From: Xanthobacteraceae bacterium | Lineage (GTDB): Bacteria; Pseudomonadota; Alphaproteobacteria; Rhizobiales; Xanthobacteraceae | Direction: 5' to 3' | Assembly: GCA_031291445.1 (NCBI GenBank) | Contig: JARLJA010000104.1 | Coordinates: 1 to 49,496 of the forward strand | Length of the DNA stretch: 49,496 bases | Shown here: positions 44,018-49,496 of the stretch, in pieces | How the letters are laid out: the number at the start of each line of letters is the position of its first letter | Numbering within the stretch: position 1 is the stretch's first letter | The notes under the pieces: generated by a model | Databases searched by the model: none | What the model saw: the letters and a program-made list of their open reading frames with translations, nothing else | Told to the model about the DNA's origin: nothing | Made by a program: the position numbers and the translations under genes

Positions 44018-44428
44018 CTACTGGCCCGGGGTCCAGGCCTGGTAGTCGCCGGTGGCCTTCGGGCGCTTGCCGGACGCCAGTGTCGAACCCGAGGGACGAT
44101 AGGCCTGCGCGCTGCCGGTGGGATTGGCGCGATGAGGCTTCTCCCACTCGCGCGCCGTGTAGCCCTGGTCGGCCGGCAGCGCATCGACGGTGTGATGCAT
44201 CCAGCCGTACCAGCCCGGCGGAATGCGCGTCGCCTCGGCGTCGCCATTGTAGATCACCCAGCGCCGCTCGAATCCGAGCGACGGGTCGATCTTGCCGCCT
44301 CGCGTGCGGTAATAGCGGTTGCCGCCGTCGTCGACGCCGACCATCTCGCCGAAGCGCCAGGTCCACAGCTGGGTGCCGAACGTCTGGCTGTTCCACCAGG
44401 TGAATAGCTTCAGGAAAAACTGCTTCAT
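44018..44428 (-). CDS. NADH:ubiquinone oxidoreductase NDUFA12-type accessory subunit
   Basis: A 136-residue homologue of the mitochondrial complex I 17.2-kDa subunit, one of the few accessory subunits shared with alphaproteobacteria. Landmarks are FTWWNSQTFGTQLWTWRFGE, VGVDDGGNRYYRTR, RRWVIYNGDAEATRIPPGWY and GWMHHTVDALP. It binds at the membrane-facing arm of complex I. In relatives it lies next to the DUF2155 gene; here two genes intervene. Its end faces the isonitrile-hydratase-like gene 55 bp away. Confidence 0.95.
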   Translation of the reverse strand: MKQFFLKLFTWWNSQTFGTQLWTWRFGEMVGVDDGGNRYYRTRGGKIDPSLGFERRWVIYNGDAEATRIPPGWYGWMHHTVDALPADQGYTAREWEKPHRANPTGSAQAYRPSGSTLASGKRPKATGDYQAWTPGQ

Positions 44429-44889
44429 GGCGCGGAATCCGTCCGATCAGGTCAGACCTTGATGACACCCGGGCGCGGAATTGTCCAGCGTCGGCAGCAG
44501 CTTGATGCGCCGCGTCGGACGGCTCGGCGTTGCCCGGCAGAGATCGCGGCAACCATCTCAGAAGCCTCGCGTTTTGACGATCTCGCGGGTCTGCCGCGGC
44601 GTAGCCGCGGCGGCTGTTTGCCGGCGGTGCCTCCCGCGCTCGATCATTCGTCGACGGGTCCGTTGCCGCGGGCGCGCGAGGAACGATTGCCGGACGAACG
44701 AGCTCCCATCTCCGCGAATGACCGAACCGGCGCAATCAAAAGTTGATAACTTTTTCTTGGACGCCGCAGTCTTCCCGTGATCCGCCGAGCACGGATCATC
44801 ACGAACGCATGAACGCATCGCGGCGCATCGACGCACGGGAGCGCCTCCATCGCGGTGTCCTCACTAAATCGTTCTTTAGTTGGCGCTCC
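44429..44889. other. Intergenic region before the BA14K gene, no gene seen
   Basis: No open frame here has a ribosome binding site or a recognisable product. AT-rich inverted repeat AAAAGTT-GAT-AACTTTT lies at 44738-44754 in otherwise GC-rich DNA. A GATCCG/CGGATC inverted repeat is near 44782-44801, and GAACGCAT is repeated at about 44804-44818. It must hold the promoter of the NDUFA12 gene on the minus strand. Confidence 0.5.
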
Positions 44890-44914
44890 GGAACAGGGCA
44901 TGGCGGCCGACGTT
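44890..44914 (+). promoter_or_regulatory. EcfG-type general stress response promoter
   Basis: GGAAC (44890-44894), a 16-nt spacer and CGTT (44911-44914) match the alphaproteobacterial sigma-EcfG consensus GGAAC-N16/17-CGTT exactly. It points toward the BA14K gene, whose ATG lies 90 nt downstream of the -10 element. Confidence 0.65.
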
Positions 44915-45003
44915 GACCCCGCGAACTCTCCGGGGAAGCTGGCGTTTCCCGCAGGAGAACTCATCAGGCGACGAGACGTCCAAATACCACTGGAGACACT
45001 CAC

Positions 45004-45573
45004 ATGAGCAATGGCGACAGGAAATACACGATGTTGAAGGTTGCCGGCACGGTCACGATGCTGGCCCTCGCACCGGTACTGATGACCTCACCGGCCGACG
45101 CGTTCGGCGGCGGGCATGGCGGCGGCGGTCATGGTGGCGGTGGTCGCGGTGGCGGATTTGCCGGGGGCTTCCATGGCGGAGGGGTCCGCAGCGGCGCGAC
45201 CTTCTCCGGCGCCAACGTCGGGGCACGCAACAGTTTTGCCAGTACCAACGTCGCCGCCGCGAATCCCGGCGCCATGCATGGCGACTGGAATCATGGCGGC
45301 TGGCACGGTGGTCATGATCACCGGCGTGGCGGCTATGCCTGGGGTGGCGGCTACTGGGGCGGCCCCGTGGCCTACGGCGGCTACTACGACGACGGCTCCT
45401 ACGACGACGCCTATGTCGATAATGGGTGGGGCGATAACTACGCGGTCGATGCCGCGCCGACCGTTACCTATGCGGCAGGCGACGCCGCGTACTGTGCACA
45501 GACCTATCGGTCCTACGACCCTGCGTCCGGCACCTATCTCGGCTACGACGGCATGCGGCATCCCTGCCCGTAA
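45004..45573 (+). CDS. Secreted glycine/histidine-rich protein with BA14K-like C-terminus
   Basis: A 189-residue exported protein. A signal peptide (about 1-33, TVTMLALAPVLMTSPADA) is followed by Gly/His-rich low-complexity sequence (GGGHGGGGHGGGGRGGG) and a Tyr/Asp/Gly-rich part. The C-terminus CAQTYRSYDPASGTYLGYDG and RHPCP is the BA14K signature with two cysteines. BA14K proteins are lectin-like immunogens in Brucella and are very common in Bradyrhizobium, with unknown function. GGAGA precedes the ATG. An EcfG promoter motif upstream suggests stress induction. Confidence 0.85.
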   Translation: MSNGDRKYTMLKVAGTVTMLALAPVLMTSPADAFGGGHGGGGHGGGGRGGGFAGGFHGGGVRSGATFSGANVGARNSFASTNVAAANPGAMHGDWNHGGWHGGHDHRRGGYAWGGGYWGGPVAYGGYYDDGSYDDAYVDNGWGDNYAVDAAPTVTYAAGDAAYCAQTYRSYDPASGTYLGYDGMRHPCP

Positions 45574-45642
45574 TGCTGCTTAGTCATCAGAGGTTCGTGA
45601 AGCCCCGCGGCAAATTCGAGTTCGCGAATTCCTGAAGCGAAG

Positions 45643-45671
45643 GGCACTGGCATCATGGATTTGCCAGTGCC
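45643..45671 (+). terminator. Hairpin terminator after the BA14K gene
   Basis: Perfect 10-bp arms GGCACTGGCA (45643-45652) and TGCCAGTGCC (45662-45671) with a 9-nt loop, followed by TGTTTCC. It lies 70 bp after the stop codon. The U tract is short. Confidence 0.65.
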
Positions 45672-45844
45672 TGTTTCCGTTCCGAAGTGCGCGTCCGAAG
45701 TACGCGGGCTGTCGCGAGACAGTCGCAATCGAACAAGATCGTGTGATCGCGGCATATCGGCGCGGACTTCGCGGCTCCGCGCCGTTGCACTGCGTTAATG
45801 CGTGCCTATCTCGATGCCGACCGAAGCAGATCGGAGACACTGAT

Positions 45845-46111
45845 ATGAGCGAGATGAATTTGACCAAGACGAATTCGATGTGGAAGATCGCGGCAGCGGC
45901 GGCCGTGCTTGCACTGGCGCCGACGATGATGGTGTCGCCGGCGGCGGCGGAGACGTACCATGGCGCCCGCGCGCATCACGTGCGCCATGTGCGGGTTCAC
46001 GTCCGGGACTCGTATGCACGTGCGCCGGTCATCGTGAACGACTGGAGCGATTCGTATCATTGCGGCCTCGGGCTTTACAACACGCCGCTGCCTTGCGAAC
46101 CGAACAACTGA
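45845..46111 (+). CDS. Small secreted protein with a signal peptide like its neighbour's
   Basis: An 88-residue exported protein. Its signal, WKIAAAAAVLALAPTMMVSP ending AAAE, closely resembles that of the BA14K protein upstream, and both genes share the start context GGAGACACT-N3-ATGAG. The mature part is short, His/Arg-rich at first (HHVRHVRVHVRDSY), then SYHCGLGLYNTPLPCEPNN with two cysteines. I recognise no family. The ATG at 45845 is chosen for its GGAGA; the frame is open further upstream without support. It may be a paralogue of the BA14K gene that diverged after the signal. Confidence 0.7.
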   Translation: MSEMNLTKTNSMWKIAAAAAVLALAPTMMVSPAAAETYHGARAHHVRHVRVHVRDSYARAPVIVNDWSDSYHCGLGLYNTPLPCEPNN

Positions 46112-46192
46112 GACGCCGGCACGGGAACGTGCGCGGCCTCATCGGACGATTGACGCCGCGCCGGACGGTCGGCGCGGCAATTCCGCGCTGAC

Positions 46193-47098
46193 TTAGCCGC
46201 GCGTTGCCAGCGCGACGCCGCCCACGGTCATGGCGAGCGCCAGGATCTGACCGGGCCCGAGCGGCTCGCGGAGCAGCAGCGCCGAAGCGGTCACGCCGAT
46301 CACCGGCACCAGCATGGTGCCGATGGCCGCCACCGAGGCCGGCAGCCGCGCCAGCGCGGCGAACCAGCTGACGTAGCAGATGCAGAACTGCACCACGGTC
46401 GCGTAAGCCATCAGCGCCCAGCCTGTCGACGTCAGCGCGCCGACGCGCGCGTGCTCGAACAGCAGCGCGGCCACGACGATCGGCGCGCAGCCGACCATCA
46501 CCTGCCACGCCGTCGAGGTCAGCGCCGGCAGGCGCAGCGGCAGCCGTTTCGTGACCACCGTCCCGAACGCGAAGCCGACGGCTCCCAACAGGGCCAGCAC
46601 GATGCCGGGCAGCTTGGCCAGGCTCGCGCCGATGCCGTTGCCGCCCATCAGCGCGAGCAGCCCGCCGAAGGCCAGCAGCAGCGCGACCAGGCGCAGTGGG
46701 GTCGGACGCTCGCCGAGGATCGGCCAGGCCAGGAGCGACGCCCAGATCGGCATGGTATAGGCGATCACCGCGGCCTCGCTCGCCGGCAGCCACAGCAGCG
46801 CCAGGCCCATCAGCGCCATCCACGAGGTGACGTTGAGAGCGGCCGACAGCGCCAGCCGGCCCCACAGCGCGCGCGGGACCCGCAGGCTCTGGCCGCGCGC
46901 CACCGCCAGCGCCATCAGCAGCAACGCGCCGGCCAGACCGGCCAGCCCGCGCGCCGACAGCGGCGGCCACTCGCTGAGCAGCTGTTTCATGACCGGCCAG
47001 TTGAGCCCCCACCCCACCGACGTGATGAGGAGGAAGACGAGACCGCTCCCGCTTGGGGCCATGCGCGGCGTCGCGCGCACGTCATTCACTGCTGTCAT
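46193..47098 (-). CDS. EamA/DMT-family transporter
   Basis: A 301-residue inner-membrane protein with about ten hydrophobic helices in two EamA repeats. The first begins FLLITSVGWGLNWPVMKQLL and includes EAAVIAYTMPIWASLLAW; the second includes TSTAWQVMVGCAPIVVAALL and ending IGTMLVPVIGVTASALLLRE. Members export amino acids and metabolites; the substrate is unknown. The ATG at 47098 is taken because it gives a short cytoplasmic N-terminus before the first helix. The frame is open to 47218 but that extension is Pro/Ser-rich and unlikely. Confidence 0.88.
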   Translation of the reverse strand: MTAVNDVRATPRMAPSGSGLVFLLITSVGWGLNWPVMKQLLSEWPPLSARGLAGLAGALLLMALAVARGQSLRVPRALWGRLALSAALNVTSWMALMGLALLWLPASEAAVIAYTMPIWASLLAWPILGERPTPLRLVALLLAFGGLLALMGGNGIGASLAKLPGIVLALLGAVGFAFGTVVTKRLPLRLPALTSTAWQVMVGCAPIVVAALLFEHARVGALTSTGWALMAYATVVQFCICYVSWFAALARLPASVAAIGTMLVPVIGVTASALLLREPLGPGQILALAMTVGGVALATRG

Positions 47099-47961
47099 GA
47101 TCTGAACCAGTTCTGCCGGCGTCGGCGACGCCCCGCCCGGGATGGCGGGATGTGCTGACGGCGCGGTCGGGTGAGGCCGGTGAGAGACGACGGGTGAGTC
47201 ACTCTGGGCACGCGGCAACGACCGGCGGGCTCAAAGACGCGGTGCTAGCTCCGCTTTCCGCTTCGATGGCGGGAGGCGCAAAAGCGGGTAACGGATACCG
47301 CGGCGAGTGCGGAACCGCCAGCCGGCCACCCGCGCGGGCACCCGGCGGTCCGTGCATGGGTTGCCGAGTCGACCCGAGGCAAGCGGTTTATTCGGTGGCG
47401 CCAAGGGCTGTGAACAGCGGGTGCAGTTCGTCCGGGAGGGCGGTGGCCGAATTTTTCCGCCTTCCGAATCCCCGTGGACTCACCGATACTTGGCTCATCC
47501 CGGCCGGCGAAGTCAGCCCTGGTTTTCCCCCATTTCCCCCATATTTAGTATTTGATTCAGAAACTCGCACTATTCCTTGACGGGCGAGAGGGAGTCGTCC
47601 TAGCTTTCAGCCTGTTCGGCGCGAGTGGTTCTGTGTCCCGCCGGGTGACCTCCTGACAGGGTTCAGCGATCCGCTCCGTGGCCGGGCTTGGCAACGGACA
47701 ACGGGATTGTGCGCCCATGCGGGCCCGGGCTCCCGGCGTACCCTGCCGATGGCGTCTTGCCGGCGTCGTCCGACAGGGAATGGGCCAGAGAACCTCCGAG
47801 CAAAAACGCGGGTCACGCGTTGTCGGATGGGGGCGTCGAACAGAGCCGGGATCACCGGCTGAGCTGCGAGCACCGGGGCGTTGCACCCTCGGGAATCGCG
47901 ATTGGAAATCGCCGGAAGCTGCACCAAGGCGGCACCGGCACTAGACGGGGCAAGACATCAG
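47099..47961 (+). other. Long region and probable leader upstream of nrdJ
   Basis: About 860 bp without a supportable gene. An AT-rich patch at 47520-47576 contains a tandem CCCCCATTTCCCCCAT and ATATTTAGTATTTGATT, then TTGACG (47577-47582), a possible -35 box. The transcript would carry a leader of about 350 nt. In it, CGTCCGACA (47767-47775) can pair with TGTCGGATG (47821-47829) around an inner hairpin ACGCG/CGCGT (47806-47810, 47816-47820). No cobalamin-riboswitch box was found. Confidence 0.4.
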
Positions 47962-49496
47962 ATGCGAATCGAGCGGCGCTACACCAAGACCGGCCAGTCG
48001 CCTTACGCGGACCTGCAATTCCGGCTGACCACCAGCGAGATTCGCAATCCCGACGGGTCGATCGTGTTCCGGCTCGAGAATGTCGAGGTGCCGGAGGCGT
48101 GGTCGCAGGTCGCCTCCGACGTGCTGGCGCAGAAGTATTTCCGCAAGGCGGGCGTCGCCAAGATCCTGAAGAAGGTCGAGGAAGAGACCGTGCCGTCGTG
48201 GCTGTGGCGCTCGGTGCCCGACACCGAGGCGCTGGCCGCGCTGCCGGAAGCCGAGCGCTTCGGCAGCGAGCACTCGTCGTGCCAGGTGTTCGACCGCCTC
48301 GCCGGCTGCTGGACCTACTGGGGCTGGAAGGGCGGCTACTTCTCGAGCGAGGAGGATGCCAGCGCATTCCATGACGAACTGCGCTACATGCTCGCCAAGC
48401 AGATGGTGGCGCCGAACTCGCCGCAGTGGTTCAACACCGGCCTGCACTGGGCCTACGGCATCGACGGTCCCGGCCAGGGCCATTTCTACGTCGACTGGAA
48501 GACCGGCAAGCTGACCAAGTCGAAATCGGCCTACGAGCATCCGCAGCCGCACGCCTGCTTCATCCAGGGCATCGAGGACGACCTCGTCAACGAGGGCGGC
48601 ATCATGGACCTGTGGGTGCGCGAGGCGCGCCTGTTCAAATACGGCTCGGGCACCGGCTCGAACTTCTCGCGGCTGCGCGGCGAAGGCGAGAAGCTGTCCG
48701 GCGGCGGCCGGTCCTCCGGCCTGATGAGCTTCCTCAAGATCGGCGACCGCGCGGCGGGCGCCATCAAGTCCGGCGGCACCACGCGCCGCGCGGCCAAGAT
48801 GGTCGTGGTCGATGCCGACCACCCGGATATCGAGACCTATATCGACTGGAAGGTGAAGGAGGAGCAGAAGGTCGCAGCCCTCGTCACCGGCTCCAAGATC
48901 AACCAGAAACATCTGCGCGCCGTGCTCAAGGCCTGCGTCAACTGCGAGGGCTCGGGCGACGATTGCTTCGACCCCGAAAAGAACCCGGCGCTCCGCCGGG
49001 AAATCAAGCTCGCCCGCCGCGCGATGGTCGCGGATGGCATGATCAAGCGCGTCATCCAGTTCGCCAAGCAAGGCTACAAGGAGATCGATTTCCCGGTCTA
49101 CGACACCGACTGGGATTCGGAAGCCTATCTCACGGTGTCCGGCCAGAACTCCAACAACTCGGTATCGCTGAAGGATGATTTCCTTCGCGCGGTGGAAACC
49201 GACGGCGACTGGAACCTGATCGGCCGCACCAGCAAGAAAGTGACGAAGACGATCAAGGCCCGCGATCTCTGGGAAAAGATCGGCCACGCCGCCTGGGCCT
49301 CGGCCGATCCCGGCCTGCACTTCAACACCACCATGAACGACTGGCAGACCTGCAAGGCCTCCGGCGACATCCGCGCCTCGAACCCGTGCTCGGAATACAT
49401 GTTTTTGGACGACACCGCGTGCAATCTGGCCTCGGCCAACCTGATCACCTTCTACAACACCACGACAAAACTGTTCGACGCGGATTCTTACGAGCA
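47962..49496 (+). CDS. nrdJ: Vitamin B12-dependent ribonucleotide reductase (N-terminal part)
   Basis: A class II reductase that makes deoxyribonucleotides with adenosylcobalamin, without oxygen or a separate radical subunit. About 511 residues are present before the right edge. The start is MRIERRYTKTGQSPYADLQF. Family landmarks include MVAPNSPQWFNTGLHWAYGI, HPQPHACFIQGIEDDLVNEG, YGSGTGSNFSRLRGEGEKLS and the nucleotide-site loop ASNPCSEYMFLDD, in which the cysteine is part of the active site. A four-cysteine-like stretch CVNCEGSGDDC (about 316-326) is typical of the alphaproteobacterial form. The ATG at 47962 is the only sensible start; no strong ribosome binding site precedes it. Confidence 0.95.
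   Translation, partial: MRIERRYTKTGQSPYADLQFRLTTSEIRNPDGSIVFRLENVEVPEAWSQVASDVLAQKYFRKAGVAKILKKVEEETVPSWLWRSVPDTEALAALPEAERFGSEHSSCQVFDRLAGCWTYWGWKGGYFSSEEDASAFHDELRYMLAKQMVAPNSPQWFNTGLHWAYGIDGPGQGHFYVDWKTGKLTKSKSAYEHPQPHACFIQGIEDDLVNEGGIMDLWVREARLFKYGSGTGSNFSRLRGEGEKLSGGGRSSGLMSFLKIGDRAAGAIKSGGTTRRAAKMVVVDADHPDIETYIDWKVKEEQKVAALVTGSKINQKHLRAVLKACVNCEGSGDDCFDPEKNPALRREIKLARRAMVADGMIKRVIQFAKQGYKEIDFPVYDTDWDSEAYLTVSGQNSNNSVSLKDDFLRAVETDGDWNLIGRTSKKVTKTIKARDLWEKIGHAAWASADPGLHFNTTMNDWQTCKASGDIRASNPCSEYMFLDDTACNLASANLITFYNTTTKLFDADSYE

Noticed and set aside
47520-47545. MraZ-type TGGG repeat box
   Set aside because: The G-rich repeat has a 9-bp period and no mraZ gene or division cluster follows; it does not fit the known operator spacing.
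47626-47638. Fourth copy of the intergenic palindrome
   Set aside because: GGTTCTGTGTCCC contains both arm words but in the wrong order and without a partner arm.
47678-47944. 88-residue open frame before nrdJ
   Set aside because: No ribosome binding site, no family resemblance, and Arg/Gly/Pro-rich composition typical of random high-GC frames.
47580-47961. Cobalamin riboswitch before nrdJ
   Set aside because: Expected from the enzyme's cofactor, but neither the conserved B12 box nor the GCCACTG segment is present on the plus strand.

Overview
The window is a stretch of high-GC chromosome from an alphaproteobacterium, most like the Nitrobacteraceae/Bradyrhizobiaceae (Rhodopseudomonas/Bradyrhizobium type). 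The evidence is the gene content and order: a cysteine desulfurase next to sufB, RNase E with a large His/Asp-rich insert, aroQ-accB-accC-aat, a mitochondrial-type complex I accessory subunit (NDUFA12), a BA14K-type secreted protein, a B12-dependent ribonucleotide reductase, and CtrA-type and EcfG-type regulatory motifs. Assignment is by recognition of families, not by database search.

Layout. 1-2.4 kb: start of sufB, a cysteine desulfurase and a divergent alpha/beta hydrolase. 2.4-13.3 kb: anmK, tyrS, a giant AsmA/DUF3971-like envelope protein, a PrxQ/BCP peroxiredoxin, an M23 peptidase and an orphan NodU-type carbamoyltransferase. 13.4-15.8 kb: a Tat-exported amidohydrolase and the decayed C-terminus of a second amidohydrolase. 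15.8-24.9 kb: prfB (with the +1 programmed frameshift), mrcA, an AMIN-type cell-wall amidase with a perfect CtrA box, then rne with a long leader and a strong terminator. 24.9-33.7 kb: dctA, a class I aminotransferase, an M48/TPR protease, a DsbA-like protein, aroQ, accB, accC and aat.

From 33.7 to 44.0 kb the conserved order aat - DUF2155 - NDUFA12 is interrupted. Just after aat there is a direct duplication of aat 3' end plus tetR. One copy holds intact aat and broken tetR, the other holds broken aat and intact tetR; between them lie about 1.1 kb with a beta-propeller-like gene and a possible ackA scrap. The intact tetR faces a three-gene operon (SDR, saccharopine-dehydrogenase-like reductase, acyl-CoA synthetase) across a short region with three copies of a 15-bp operator-like motif. 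DUF6455 and ICL/PEP-mutase-like genes follow. A second insertion, between DUF2155 and NDUFA12, carries a GlxA-type regulator divergent from an isonitrile-hydratase-like enzyme.

44.4-49.5 kb: two small secreted proteins with related signal peptides (the first behind an EcfG general-stress promoter), an EamA transporter, a long leader and the 5' part of nrdJ.

No tRNA, rRNA, CRISPR array or intact insertion sequence was seen. The observations most worth checking are the aat/tetR duplication with its cargo, the TetR-controlled SDR/reductase/ligase cassette, a three-locus family of intergenic palindromes, and the promoter motifs upstream of the amidase and the BA14K gene.
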